Under the pieces are notes generated by a model. That model was given only the letters and a program-made list of their open reading frames with translations, did not search any database and was not told where the DNA came from. Made by a program: the position numbers and the translations under genes. From Achromobacter sp. UMC71 (GTDB lineage Bacteria; Pseudomonadota; Gammaproteobacteria; Burkholderiales; Burkholderiaceae_B): a stretch of DNA of 64,000 nucleotides. The stretch spans positions 287,121 through 351,120 of the forward strand of contig NZ_LZZT01000045.1 of the NCBI RefSeq assembly GCF_014170305.1. The letters run 5' to 3'. Of this stretch, positions 18,879 to 28,411 are shown in pieces. The number at the start of each line of letters is the position of its first letter. The stretch's first letter is position 1.

Positions 18879-20498
18879 TCAGACCTTGAAGCGCGACACG
18901 CCGCTGCGCAGGTCGTTGGCCACCAGCGTCAGCTCTTCGATCGCCAGGCTCGACTGGCGCAGCGATTCCACCGTCTGCTGGGCCGCGTCGCTCAGTTGCT
19001 GCAGCGCCTGGTTGATCTGTTCGGCGCCGGTCGCCTGCGCCTGCATGCCTTCGTTGACCATCTGCACGCGCGGCGCCAACGTCTGCACCTGCTGGATGAT
19101 CTGCGACAGCTGGTCGCCCACCTGCTGCATGTCGGCCATGCCGCGGCGCACCTCTTCCGAGAACTTGTCCATGCCCATCACACCGGCCGACACCGACGAC
19201 TGGATCTCGCGCACCATCTGCTCGATGTCGTAGGTGGCCACGGCGGTCTGGTCGGCCAGGCGCCGGATCTCGGTCGCCACCACCACGAAGCCGCGGCCGT
19301 ACTCGCCGGCCTTCTCGGCTTCGATCGCGGCGTTCAGCGACAGCAGATTGGTCTGGTCGGCGACCTTGGTGATGGTCGTGACCACCTGGGTGATGTTGCC
19401 GGCCTTTTCGTTCAGGATGGCCAGCTTGGCGTTGACCGAGCCGGCCGCGCCGACCACGTTGCGCATGGTGTCCTCCATGCGCGCCAAGCCGACCTGGCCG
19501 CTGCCCGCCAGCGAGGCCGTCTGTTCGGCGGCACTGGACACTTCCGTCATGGTGCGCACCAGTTCGCGCGAAGTGGCCGAGATTTCGCGCGAGGTCGCGC
19601 CGATCTCGGTGGTGGTGGCGGCCACTTCAGATGCCGTGGCCTGCTGCTGCTTGGACGTGGCCGCGATCTCGGTCACCGAGGTGGCCACCTGCACGGCCGA
19701 GCGCTGGGTCTTGCCCACCAGGCCGGTCAGCTCGTCCACCATGCCGTTAAAGCCCCCTTCGATGGCGTTGAACTCGTCCTTGCGCGCCAGCGTCAGGCGG
19801 CGCGTCAGGTCGCCGCTGCCGGTGGCTTCCAGCGTTTTCACGATGGCGCTCATGGGTTTGACGATGGCGCGCAGCAGCAAGAAGCCGCAGATGATGGCGG
19901 CGACGATCGCCAGCCCCAGCGACACCAGCATGCCGACCTCGGCCTTGTCCACCGCCTTCTGGATGCTGATGGCCGATTCGTCGGCCTGCACCTTGTTGGC
20001 CGCCACCATCTTTGCCAGCACGTCGCGGCCGGCATAAAACGCCGGACGCAGGTCGGACTTGATCTTGACTTGCGCCCGCGCCGGATTCGGTCCCATCGAG
20101 GGATCCAGTATCTCGCCGCGGATGCGCATGTAGACCTGCAGCGCCTTCTCGAAGTCGTCGAACATGCGCTGATCGTCGCCACGCACCACGGTGCGGCGGT
20201 ACTGCTCGATGTCCTCGCGCAACTGCTGGTCGTTCTTGGGCAGCGCGGCCAGACCGGCCAGGCGCTCCTGCTCGGTGTCGCTATTGAAGGCGTCCTGCAC
20301 CACCACGAAGCCCGCGAACCACGACGAACGGATTGAGGTGCTGTAGTAGATGCCCGGCACGGCGTCCGTATTGATCGATTTGGCCTCGGCCTCGACCTGC
20401 AACAGCCGCTGGTAATCGACCACCACCATCAGCGCCATGATGGCCAGGATGACCAGGAAGCTGGCGATGATGCGCTCGCGGAGTGTCAGATTCTTCAT
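18879..20498 (-). CDS. wspA: WspA methyl-accepting chemotaxis receptor
   Basis: 539 residues. TM1 lies at about 10-30 ([17 protein letters not shown]) and TM2 near 190-210 ([19 protein letters not shown]), enclosing a small four-helix-bundle periplasmic domain. A HAMP domain and a long coiled-coil signalling domain follow, with the kinase-binding tip [25 protein letters not shown]. In Pseudomonas WspA senses surface contact or envelope stress and is laterally distributed. The ATG at 20498 is chosen because it gives the usual membrane-anchor N-terminus; AAAGGT lies seven bases upstream. It is the first gene of wspABCDEFR. Confidence 0.94.
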   Translation of the reverse strand: MKNLTLRERIIASFLVILAIMALMVVVDYQRLLQVEAEAKSINTDAVPGIYYSTSIRSSWFAGFVVVQDAFNSDTEQERLAGLAALPKNDQQLREDIEQYRRTVVRGDDQRMFDDFEKALQVYMRIRGEILDPSMGPNPARAQVKIKSDLRPAFYAGRDVLAKMVAANKVQADESAISIQKAVDKAEVGMLVSLGLAIVAAIICGFLLLRAIVKPMSAIVKTLEATGSGDLTRRLTLARKDEFNAIEGGFNGMVDELTGLVGKTQRSAVQVATSVTEIAATSKQQQATASEVAATTTEIGATSREISATSRELVRTMTEVSSAAEQTASLAGSGQVGLARMEDTMRNVVGAAGSVNAKLAILNEKAGNITQVVTTITKVADQTNLLSLNAAIEAEKAGEYGRGFVVVATEIRRLADQTAVATYDIEQMVREIQSSVSAGVMGMDKFSEEVRRGMADMQQVGDQLSQIIQQVQTLAPRVQMVNEGMQAQATGAEQINQALQQLSDAAQQTVESLRQSSLAIEELTLVANDLRSGVSRFKV

Positions 20499-20700
20499 AC
20501 CGGGGACCTTTGTGCTGTGTCGGCTCGCCAGCGCCCGGATCGGCACGGTCGAGGTTTCCGGCGCGTATTTTCCGCGCGCTTGCCACCCATTCATGACGGG
20601 ATGTCTAAATGATCAACAATTATTGCAAAGGCGCAGCCTATCAGCTATGAAAAAACAGGGGAAACCCCGCCATCTTGGCGCGGTTCGTCGGAAAAAAGCA

Positions 20701-20720
20701 AAGCCCTCTTACAAGGGCTT
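20701..20720. terminator. Probable bidirectional intrinsic terminator
   Basis: AAGCCCT (20701-20707) and AGGGCTT (20714-20720) form a perfect 7-bp stem with loop CTTACA. On the minus strand it is followed by TGCTTTTTT, fitting termination of the amidase transcript ending at 20754; on the plus strand GTCTTTT follows. It insulates the amidase gene from the wsp promoter region. Confidence 0.75.
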
Positions 20721-20753
20721 GTCTTTTACTGTGACAACGCGTACCGAATATCC

Positions 20754-22217
20754 CTAAAACTGCGGCGGACGCTGCCCCACCCAGTCGCGCACCTGTTCAT
20801 AGGCGTGAGCCAGTTGCAGCACCGCCAGGTCGCCGCGCGGCGGACCGATCAGCTGCATGCCCATGGGCAGCCCCGCCGCGCCGAACCCCACCGGCACGCT
20901 GATCACCGGGCAGCCGGCCAGCGTCCAGGGCGTGACGGTTTCCATCCAGCGATGGTAAGTATCCATGGCGCGTCCGGCGATGGCCTTTGGCCAGTCAAGC
21001 TCGGCGTCGAACGGGAACACCTGCGCGGTGGGCACGGCCAGGAAATCCACGTCCTGGAACATCGCCAGCACCCTCTGGTACCAGGCGCTGCGTGCTTCGG
21101 TGGCCTGGAACACCTGGTGCGCGGTCATGCCGTCCATGCCTTCGACTTCCCAGATGACGGCCGGCTTGACCAGCTTGCGGGTCTCGGGGTTACTGACCAG
21201 GCCGTGCAACTGCCCGCCCACCAGCAGGTGGCGGTGCGCCAGCCAGATGCGCCACAGCTGCGCGGGGTCGAACGGCACGCGGTAGGCGTCGACCTGGCAG
21301 CCGGCCGCGCCCAGGTCCGTCAGCGCCTGCTCGCACAGTTCCAGGATGCCCGGCTCCATCGGCAGGTAGCCATTCCAGTCGGCCAGCCAACCGATGCGCT
21401 TGCCGCGCATATCGGCGTCCAGCGGCTGCGCGAACACGGCCGGATCGTCGCCCAGCGACAGCGGCACGCGCGCATCGGGCCCGGCGATCACGGACAGCAT
21501 CCGCGCCACGTCGCGCGGCGTGCGCCCCATGGGGCCCTCATAGGACAGCTGCTTGAGGAAGACCTCGTTGGACGGCCCGAACGGCACCCGTCCGGCCGAG
21601 GGACGCATGCCATACACGTTGCAGAACGCCGCCGGATTGCGCAGCGAGCCGCCGAAGTCGCTGCCGTCGGCCACGGGCAACAGGCGCGCGGCCAACGCCG
21701 CCGCCGCGCCGCCGCTGCTGCCGCCCGCGGTCTTGGTGGTGTCGTAGGGGTTGCGGGTCGTGCCGTAGACCTTGTTGTAGGTATGCGAGCCCAGGCCGAA
21801 TTCCGGCACATTGGTGCGGCCGATGAAAATGGCTCCGGCCGCGCGCATGCGTTCCACCAGGATCGAGTCGTGCTGGGTCACCTGGTCCTTGTAGACCAGC
21901 GACCCCATCGACGTGACCATGCCGCGCACCGCGGTCAGGTCCTTGGGCGCTTGCGGCATGCCGTGAAACCAGCCCAGCCATTGCCCCGCCGCCAGCTGCG
22001 CGTCGCGCTCGTCGGCCTCGCGCAGCAGGTCTTGCGCATCGCGCCGGGCCACGATGGCGTTCAGGCGCGGATTGACCTCGTCGATATGCTGCAGATAGGC
22101 CGTCATGACTTCGCGGCAGGAAACCCGGCGCTGGCGGATCGCGTCCGACAGCGCATGGGCGGGCATGGCGACGATATCGTTCAGGCGGCCCGAGGCCGCC
22201 GGCGTGGCTGCGTTCAT
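20754..22217 (-). CDS. Amidase (amidase-signature family)
   Basis: 487 residues. The Ser-cisSer-Lys triad is visible: lysine in GMPQAPKDL (about residue 86), cis-Ser in TAGGSSGGAAAALAA and the nucleophile in DGSDFGGSLRNPAAF. Such enzymes hydrolyse aliphatic or aromatic amides, or act as GatA-like transferases; with no GatB/C nearby this is a stand-alone hydrolase. The ATG at 22217 gives the usual length and is preceded by GGAG 11 bases upstream. A strong hairpin terminator follows the stop. Confidence 0.88.
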   Translation of the reverse strand: MNAATPAASGRLNDIVAMPAHALSDAIRQRRVSCREVMTAYLQHIDEVNPRLNAIVARRDAQDLLREADERDAQLAAGQWLGWFHGMPQAPKDLTAVRGMVTSMGSLVYKDQVTQHDSILVERMRAAGAIFIGRTNVPEFGLGSHTYNKVYGTTRNPYDTTKTAGGSSGGAAAALAARLLPVADGSDFGGSLRNPAAFCNVYGMRPSAGRVPFGPSNEVFLKQLSYEGPMGRTPRDVARMLSVIAGPDARVPLSLGDDPAVFAQPLDADMRGKRIGWLADWNGYLPMEPGILELCEQALTDLGAAGCQVDAYRVPFDPAQLWRIWLAHRHLLVGGQLHGLVSNPETRKLVKPAVIWEVEGMDGMTAHQVFQATEARSAWYQRVLAMFQDVDFLAVPTAQVFPFDAELDWPKAIAGRAMDTYHRWMETVTPWTLAGCPVISVPVGFGAAGLPMGMQLIGPPRGDLAVLQLAHAYEQVRDWVGQRPPQF

Positions 22218-22328
22218 GGTGTTGTGGTCTCCTCTTTGTACGGCGACGATACTACGCCGCAACCCGGGCCCTTGAGAACCCGGCGAGGAACCTCCCGGAA
22301 ATGCCGGCCGGGCAAGACACCCGCGGAA

Positions 22329-22841
22329 TCAGACGGACGGACGCGCAAATACCAGCAGCGTCGACGTGGCCGAGGCCAGCAGGCGGCCCTGCGCGTCGGT
22401 CAACTTGGCTTCGGCGTATGCCACCCGCTGGCCGAACGACAGCACCCTGCCCTCGGCCCGCAGCAGGCCGCTGTGGCGCGTGATGGCCTTGTGATAGGCC
22501 ACCTTCAGTTCCAGCGTGGTGTAGGCCTGCTCGGCCGACAGGCGCGAATGCACCGCGCAGCCGCAGGCCGAATCCAGCAAGGTGGCGGCATAGCCGCCGT
22601 GCACCGTGCCGATGGGGTTGTAGGCGTGCGGGCCGGGCGTGCCGGCAAACACCGCCAAGCCTTCCTCGGCCTCGACGAAATCAAAGTCCAGCGACACCAG
22701 GATGCCGGGCTTGCGGCCCGAGGCCAACAAGGCGCGCAATTGCTCCAGGCCGCTCAGGCCGGCGCCGGTCTGATCGACCAGACTGGGTTCGCGTTGCGGG
22801 GCGGCGGACGTGCCGCCCGCCGGATTCGACGATGCAGTCAT
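22329..22841 (-). CDS. PaaI-family hotdog thioesterase
   Basis: 170 residues with the PaaI hotdog signature GTVHGGYAATLLDSACGCAVHS (about 90-111), in which the HGG and aspartate form the acyl-CoA site. It probably hydrolyses an aryl- or acyl-CoA, perhaps rescuing CoA from dead-end thioesters. The ATG at 22841 is preferred over an upstream in-frame one because the family core starts well inside. It lies 111 bp before the amidase gene on the same strand; a functional link is not evident. Confidence 0.82.
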   Translation of the reverse strand: MTASSNPAGGTSAAPQREPSLVDQTGAGLSGLEQLRALLASGRKPGILVSLDFDFVEAEEGLAVFAGTPGPHAYNPIGTVHGGYAATLLDSACGCAVHSRLSAEQAYTTLELKVAYHKAITRHSGLLRAEGRVLSFGQRVAYAEAKLTDAQGRLLASATSTLLVFARPSV

Positions 22842-23024
22842 GCGGTGTGCTCCAGGAACGAAAGGCGATAGCGAGAACCAAGGCGGCCGGGCCCTCGAGA
22901 AGCCATACCCGGCCACGAAGGCGGGTTAAGATCTGAATATGACGAACATCATATAGCAAATGCGCCGCCAGGTCTGCGCCGCGGCGCAGCCACGGCAAGC
23001 GCCCAGATTTTCGCGCGCCCAGCC

Positions 23025-23909
23025 CTACTCGAACAGGTGCTGCGCCAGATGATCCACGAACACACGCAGCTTGGGCGACGGGTGCCGGCTGGCTGGCCAT
23101 AGCGCCCACATCGTGCCGTTGCCGCGGGTGCGCTCGTCCATCACGGATTGCAGCCGGCCCGAGGCCAACTCGTCGCGAATCGTGAAATCCGGCAGGCACA
23201 CGATGCCCAGCCCGCTCAGCGCCAGGAAGATCCGCATCTCGACGCTGTTGCACACCAGGGTCAGCGGCAACTCAGGGGTCTGCGCGTCGGGCCCGGTCTT
23301 CAGGGGCCATTTCTCCAGCTTGCCGGTGCTGGGATAGCGGTAGTGCAGGCAGCAGTGGCGCAGCAGATCGCTGGCGCGCCGCGGCGTGCCGTGTTGCGCC
23401 AGATAGTCGGGCGACGCGGCCAGGATGCGGCGAAACGGCCCCAGGCGGCGGCGCTTCAGACCGGAATCGTCCATCTCGCCGGTCCGCACCACGGCGTCGT
23501 AGCCTTCGCCGATCACGTCGACCATGCGATCGGTGAAATCCAGGTCCAGCTCCACCTGCGGGTACCGCTTCATGAAACTGGCCAGCGCCGGCTCGAACAG
23601 CCCGCTGTAACGCGGCAAGCTGACCCGCAGCCGGCCGCTGGGCGTGCCGCTGGCTTCGGACAACTCCAGTTCAGCCGCCTCGACCTCGCACAGGATGCGG
23701 CGGCAGCGCTCCAGGAATTTCTCGCCTTCCGGCGTCAAGGCGATGTGGCGCGTGCTGCGGTGAAACAGCCGCACCTTCAGGCGCGCTTCCATCCGCGCCA
23801 CGCTCTTGCCAACCGCCGACGGCGACACGCCCATCACGCGCCCCGCCTCGGCGAAGCTGCGCGTGTCCGCCACCAGCACGAAGACGCCGATACCGCTCAG
23901 GCTGTCCAT
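23025..23909 (-). CDS. LysR-family transcriptional regulator
   Basis: 294 residues of the CrgA-like branch: helix-turn-helix at 1-60 (FVLVADTRSFAEAGRVMGVSPSAVGKSVARME), then an effector domain with the typical LRVSLPRYSG opening and LVCNSVEMRIFLALSGLGIVCLPDF. It is divergent from an MFS gene across 176 bp, which is its likely target. Confidence 0.88.
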   Translation of the reverse strand: MDSLSGIGVFVLVADTRSFAEAGRVMGVSPSAVGKSVARMEARLKVRLFHRSTRHIALTPEGEKFLERCRRILCEVEAAELELSEASGTPSGRLRVSLPRYSGLFEPALASFMKRYPQVELDLDFTDRMVDVIGEGYDAVVRTGEMDDSGLKRRRLGPFRRILAASPDYLAQHGTPRRASDLLRHCCLHYRYPSTGKLEKWPLKTGPDAQTPELPLTLVCNSVEMRIFLALSGLGIVCLPDFTIRDELASGRLQSVMDERTRGNGTMWALWPASRHPSPKLRVFVDHLAQHLFE

Positions 23910-24085
23910 GTTCCGGCCTTTTCCCCATCGATTTCAATGCGGACATTCATGTCCGGAATATTCGGAATCCTAGCCTATTTTTCTTTTATCGGCGCTTGCC
24001 TATTCTGCGGGCACTGCATCGGTTGCGCCCTGGCTCAACCGGTTTCCTTCTTGCCGATCCGGCCTTGCACCATTTTGTTCCGACC

Positions 24086-25612
24086 ATGACACCGCCTGCC
24101 CTTTCCCCTGCCCCCAACCGCTGGCTGCAATTGCTGGCCGCCTGTCTCACCGCCGTGCTGATTCCGCTGTGCTTCACCGGCCCCGCCGTGGTGCTGCCAT
24201 CGATCAGCCAGGCGCTGGGCGGCACGCCCGTGCAACTGAACTGGATCCTGAACGGCTACATCCTGGCCTACGGCAGCGTCATCATGGTGTCCGGCAGCCT
24301 GACCGACCTGTACGGCCCGCGCCGCGTCTGGCTGGGCGGGCTGGCCTGGTTCTGCGCCTTTACCTTTCCCATCGCCTGGGCGCCGTCGGCCAGCTGGATC
24401 GACTTCCTGCGCCTGATGCAAGGCGTGGGCGGCGCGGCGGCCTTCGCCGCGGCCATGTCGTCCCTGGCGCCGCTGTTCCATGGCGCGGCCCGCGCCCGCG
24501 CCTTCAGCCTGCTGGGCACCACGTTCGGCATCGGCCTGTCATTCGGCCCGCTGATCTCGGGCTGGCTGGTGCAGACGGCCGGCTGGCGCTGGGTCTTCCA
24601 TGGCACCGGCCTGGTGGGGCTGGCCGGCCTGGCGCTGGTAGCGGCCAGCGTGCGCGCCACGTCCGGCGCGGCGCAAGGCCGCTTCGATTGGCGCGGCGCG
24701 CTCAGCTTCACCGGCGCGCTGGGACTGTTCACCTACGGCATGCTGCTGGCGCCCGAAAACGGCTGGGCCGACCTCGCGGTCGCCGGCTCGCTGCTCCTGT
24801 CCGCGCTGCTGGCGGCCGCGTTTGTCGTCACCGAAATGCGCACGCCCCATCCGATGCTGGACCTGACGTTGTTCCGCGGCGCGCGCTTTGTCGGTGTGCA
24901 GGTGCTGGCGGCCTCGCCCGCCTTTCTCTTCATCGTGCTGATCGCCATCCTGCCCGGGCGCTTCATCGGCATCGACGGCTACAGCGCGCTGCAAGCCGGC
25001 CAGCTGATGATAGGCCTGGCCGCGCCCTTGCTGGTGGTGCCCTTCCTGGCCGCGCTGCTGACGCGCTGGGCCCGCCCCGGCGCGCTGTCCTGCGCGGGCC
25101 TGCTGGCCGTGGCGGCCGGCCTGGCGTGGCTGGCGCGCGACCTGGCCGGCGGCGCGCAGGGGCTGTGGCTGCCCATGGGCCTGATCGGCATCGGCATCGG
25201 CCTGCCCTGGGGCTTGATGGACGCCATGGCGGTCAGCGTGGTCGAACGCGAACGCGTCGGCATGGCCACCGGCATCTTCAACACCGTGCGCGTGTCCGCC
25301 GACGGCGTGGCCATCGCCGTCGTCAGCGCCTTGTTGGCCACCTTGATTCACGCCCAGGCGGCCACGGCCTTGCCCGGCGCCGGCCGCCAAGACCTGCTGC
25401 AAGCCGCCAACCGCGCCGCCCTGGGTCAGTTGGCCGAGGCCGCCGAGCTGCTGCCAGGCGCTGGCGCCTTGCTGCACCAGGCCTATGACGCGGCCTTCGG
25501 ACAGGTGCTGTACGCGCTGGCGGTGTTTGCACTGCTGCTGGCCGGGTTGGTGTATGCGTTGCTGGGCAGGCCAGAGGCGGCCACGGCCGCGGCGCGCCCC
25601 CAGGTTTCGTGA
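24086..25612 (+). CDS. MFS transporter, DHA2-like
   Basis: 508 residues with 13-14 hydrophobic segments. The early TM1 region reads FTGPAVVLPSISQALG and motif A reads GSLTDLYGPRRVW. This is an inner-membrane exporter of the drug:H+ antiporter-2 type; the substrate is unknown. The ATG at 24086 (MTPPALSPAPNRW) gives the family N-terminus; a longer in-frame extension to 23996 seems untranslated. A divergent LysR gene lies on the other side of the gap. Confidence 0.85.
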   Translation: MTPPALSPAPNRWLQLLAACLTAVLIPLCFTGPAVVLPSISQALGGTPVQLNWILNGYILAYGSVIMVSGSLTDLYGPRRVWLGGLAWFCAFTFPIAWAPSASWIDFLRLMQGVGGAAAFAAAMSSLAPLFHGAARARAFSLLGTTFGIGLSFGPLISGWLVQTAGWRWVFHGTGLVGLAGLALVAASVRATSGAAQGRFDWRGALSFTGALGLFTYGMLLAPENGWADLAVAGSLLLSALLAAAFVVTEMRTPHPMLDLTLFRGARFVGVQVLAASPAFLFIVLIAILPGRFIGIDGYSALQAGQLMIGLAAPLLVVPFLAALLTRWARPGALSCAGLLAVAAGLAWLARDLAGGAQGLWLPMGLIGIGIGLPWGLMDAMAVSVVERERVGMATGIFNTVRVSADGVAIAVVSALLATLIHAQAATALPGAGRQDLLQAANRAALGQLAEAAELLPGAGALLHQAYDAAFGQVLYALAVFALLLAGLVYALLGRPEAATAAARPQVS

Positions 25613-25721
25613 ACGCCATGCAGGCCGGACAGCCGGCCACTTGTTTGCGCCAGATCAACCCGGCACGCCCGCCCCGCACCCTACTATTTCGCGTTATCCA
25701 TCGCGCCGCCAGGAGCCGCCC

Positions 25722-26126
25722 TTGCCCCAAGCCGACCTCTGCACCGAAGCCGAAATCCGCGATCTGGTGCATACCTTTTACGCCAAGGCGCGCGCCGACG
25801 ACGCCCTGGGGCCGGTCTTCCAGGCCCAGATCCACGACTGGGACGAACACCTGGCAACGCTGTCGGACTTCTGGTCGGCCGTGCTGCTGGGCACCCGGCG
25901 CTTTACCGGCATGCCGATGCCCAAGCATGTCGCCATGCCGCACCTGAGCGCCGAACTGTTCGAGCGCTGGCTGGCGCTGTGGGGCGAAACGCTGGCCGCG
26001 CTACCCAACCGCGCGCTGGCCGATGCCGCCAGCGAGATGGCCAAGCGCATGGCGCGCAGCCTGTGGTACGGCTACCAGCTCAGCCGCGATCCCAACCAGG
26101 CGCTGACGGAACTGCGGTCCGCCTAA
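25722..26126 (+). CDS. Group III truncated haemoglobin
   Basis: 134 residues from a TTG start (LPQADLCTEAEIRDLVHTFYAKARADDALGPVF). The B-helix Phe-Tyr (distal tyrosine) and the FTGMPMPKHVAMPHL segment with the proximal His of group III trHbs are both present. These haem proteins bind O2, NO or sulfide and are linked to redox or nitrosative stress. No ATG is available near the family N-terminus; AGGAG (25711-25715) lies six bases before the TTG, which decides the start. The gene converges on the helicase gene with only 8 bp between stops. Confidence 0.85.
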   Translation: MPQADLCTEAEIRDLVHTFYAKARADDALGPVFQAQIHDWDEHLATLSDFWSAVLLGTRRFTGMPMPKHVAMPHLSAELFERWLALWGETLAALPNRALADAASEMAKRMARSLWYGYQLSRDPNQALTELRSA

Positions 26127-26134
26127 CGCTGATT

Positions 26135-28411
26135 TCAGTCCACCCGCCACCAGCTGGGCAGCAGATTGCGCACCTTGGCGCGGCGATAACGATCGTCGAT
26201 CAGGTGCACCGTGCCGACGTCCTGCTCGGTGCGGATCACCCGGCCAGCCGCCTGCACCACCTTTTGCAGGCCGGGGTACAGATAGGTGTAGTCGTAGCCC
26301 TGCTCCTGGCCATAGCGCAGGTCCATGGCGCGCTTGATGTTCTCGTTCACGGCATTGACCTGCGGCAATCCGAGAGTGGCGATGAACGCGCCGATCAATC
26401 GCTTGCCCGGCAAATCCACCCCTTCGGAAAACGCGCCGCCCAGCACCGCGAACCCCACGCCCTGCCCGTTTTCGGTGAAGCGCGCCAGGAACGCCGTACG
26501 GTCGGTTTCGCCCATGCCCGGCGTCTGCAGCCAGATCGGCACCTGCGGATGGCGCAGCCGCATCAGGTCGGCCACCTGCCGCAGGTAATCGAAGCTGCTC
26601 AGAAAGCCCAGGTAGTTGCCGGGCCGACGCGCGTATTCCGCGGCAATCAGGTCGGTGATGGGCGCCAGCGAACGCTCGCGGTCGCGATAGCGGGTAGATA
26701 CGTTGCCCACCACCTTCACTGCGAGCTGTTCGGCCTGAAACGGCGCAGCCACGTCGATCCAGGCGGCATCCGCAGGCAGTCCCAGGGTATCGCGATAGAA
26801 CTGCTGCGGACTCAAGGTGCCCGAAAACAGCACCGTGGCATGCGCCGCCGCGTGGCGCGCCGCCAGGTACGGCGCCGGAATCACGTTACGCACGCACAGC
26901 GTCGAAGGCGGCGTCTTGGCGCCCAGCGCGCGCCCGTCGGCCCGCGTCACGTCGAACAGCGCGTGCGAGCCGAACTGCTCGGCCAGGCGCATGAAATGCA
27001 GTGCCTCGAAGTAGAACGCCAGCACCGGGTCGTCTTGCGCCAGCGGTGACTCGCCCAGGTGGTCGGTGATGGCGGTCACGGCCTTCTGCACCGCCGCCAA
27101 TACCCCGGCGGGCGCGGCATCGTACGCCTGGTAAGCCTCGGCCTGCTTCTTGTTCAGCGCCGTCCATGAGCGCTGCAGGCCGTCCAGCGCCTTCTTCAGC
27201 GGCTTGGGCGCCGCCTGCCGCGCCGCGGCCAGCGACAACTGGTGCAATTCGCCCGTGTACATGCGACGGGCGCGCTCCACCAGGTTGTGCGCCTCGTCCA
27301 CCAGCACCGCCACCTTCCACTGATTGGCCTGCGTCAGCGCGTGCAGCATGGCTGTGGAATCGTAGTAGTAGTTGTAGTCGCCCACCACCACGTCGCTCCA
27401 GCGGATCAGTTCCTGTGACAGGTAATACGGACAGACCTGGTGCGCGCGGGCCACGGCGCGCACAGTAGGCGCGTCCAGGCGGCTTTGAATCTGCGTCAGC
27501 GCCGCCTCGCGCGCCGCCGGCAAGCGGTCGTAGAAACCCCGCGCCAACGGGCAGGACTCGCCATTGCAGTCTTTGTCCGGGTGCTCGCAGGCCTTGTCGC
27601 GCGCCACCAGGTCCAGCACCCGCAGGCCGGGCGCGGCGGGCTGCGCGTTCAGGGTGTCCAGCGCCTCCAGCGCCAGATTGCGCCCCGAGCCCTTGGCCGC
27701 CAGGAAGAACACCTTGTCCAGCCCGGCGCCCGGACTGGCCTTGAGCAGCGGAAACAGCGTGCCCAGTGTCTTGCCGATGCCGGTCGGCGCCTGCGCCATC
27801 AGGCAACGGCCGTCGCGTGCCGTGCGGTACACGGACACCGCCAGCTCGCGCTGGCCGCTGCGGAATTCGCCATGCGGAAACGCCAGTTTTTCCAGCGCGG
27901 CGTCGCGCGCCTGGCGATGTGCCAGTTCCGTGCCCGCCCACGCCAGGAAGCGCCCGCATTGCGCTTGGAAAAACGTCGCCAGCCATGCCGCGTCGCGGCC
28001 TTCGGTCAGCACGGTTTCTTCTTCGGTGGTGACATTGAAGTACACCAGCGCCACCCGCAGCTGGGTCAGGCCGCGCGCCTGGCACAGCAGGTGGGCGTAG
28101 ACCCGCGCCTGCGCCCAATGCGCCGCGCGGTGATTCTCGCGCACGCTGTCCAGCTTGCCTCGGTAGGTCTTGATCTCTTCAAGCTGGTTGGCCGCAGGGT
28201 CGTAGCCATCGGCGCGGCCACGCACCAGCAGGTTTTCGTATTGGCCCGACAGCGCCAATTCGGTTTCGTAGGCGGGCCCGCGCCGGCCCGTGACCACGCC
28301 ATGACCCGCCATGCCTTCCAGCCCGCTCGGCGCGGGCGTGAAGCGCTGGTCCAGGTCGCCCGCGCGGGCCGTGAACTCGCACAGCGTGCGCACCGCCACG
28401 GCGTAGGTCAT
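26135..28411 (-). CDS. DinG/Rad3-type Fe-S DNA helicase with N-terminal PD-(D/E)XK nuclease-like domain
   Basis: 758 residues. The first ~130 carry a RecB/Cas4-like nuclease pattern: GRADGY (D68), EEIKTY (E79, K81) and QARVY (Q101, Y105). The XPD-like helicase follows: Walker A in APTGIGKT (about 205), a four-cysteine Fe-S cluster set (CEHPDKDC, NGESCPL, HQVCPYY), the DEAH box in VLVDEAHN, and motif VI-like VQAAGRVIRTEQD near the C-terminus. It would unwind 5'-3' in DNA repair or R-loop removal. It overlaps the FAN1 gene by 4 nt (ATGA), so both are made together, behind an SOS-like box. Confidence 0.88.
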   Translation of the reverse strand: MTYAVAVRTLCEFTARAGDLDQRFTPAPSGLEGMAGHGVVTGRRGPAYETELALSGQYENLLVRGRADGYDPAANQLEEIKTYRGKLDSVRENHRAAHWAQARVYAHLLCQARGLTQLRVALVYFNVTTEEETVLTEGRDAAWLATFFQAQCGRFLAWAGTELAHRQARDAALEKLAFPHGEFRSGQRELAVSVYRTARDGRCLMAQAPTGIGKTLGTLFPLLKASPGAGLDKVFFLAAKGSGRNLALEALDTLNAQPAAPGLRVLDLVARDKACEHPDKDCNGESCPLARGFYDRLPAAREAALTQIQSRLDAPTVRAVARAHQVCPYYLSQELIRWSDVVVGDYNYYYDSTAMLHALTQANQWKVAVLVDEAHNLVERARRMYTGELHQLSLAAARQAAPKPLKKALDGLQRSWTALNKKQAEAYQAYDAAPAGVLAAVQKAVTAITDHLGESPLAQDDPVLAFYFEALHFMRLAEQFGSHALFDVTRADGRALGAKTPPSTLCVRNVIPAPYLAARHAAAHATVLFSGTLSPQQFYRDTLGLPADAAWIDVAAPFQAEQLAVKVVGNVSTRYRDRERSLAPITDLIAAEYARRPGNYLGFLSSFDYLRQVADLMRLRHPQVPIWLQTPGMGETDRTAFLARFTENGQGVGFAVLGGAFSEGVDLPGKRLIGAFIATLGLPQVNAVNENIKRAMDLRYGQEQGYDYTYLYPGLQKVVQAAGRVIRTEQDVGTVHLIDDRYRRAKVRNLLPSWWRVD

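Noticed and set aside
20437..20757. 106-codon plus-strand ORF between wspA and the amidase gene
   Set aside because: It overlaps the wspA start, runs through the terminator hairpin, and shows no domain or ribosome-binding site.
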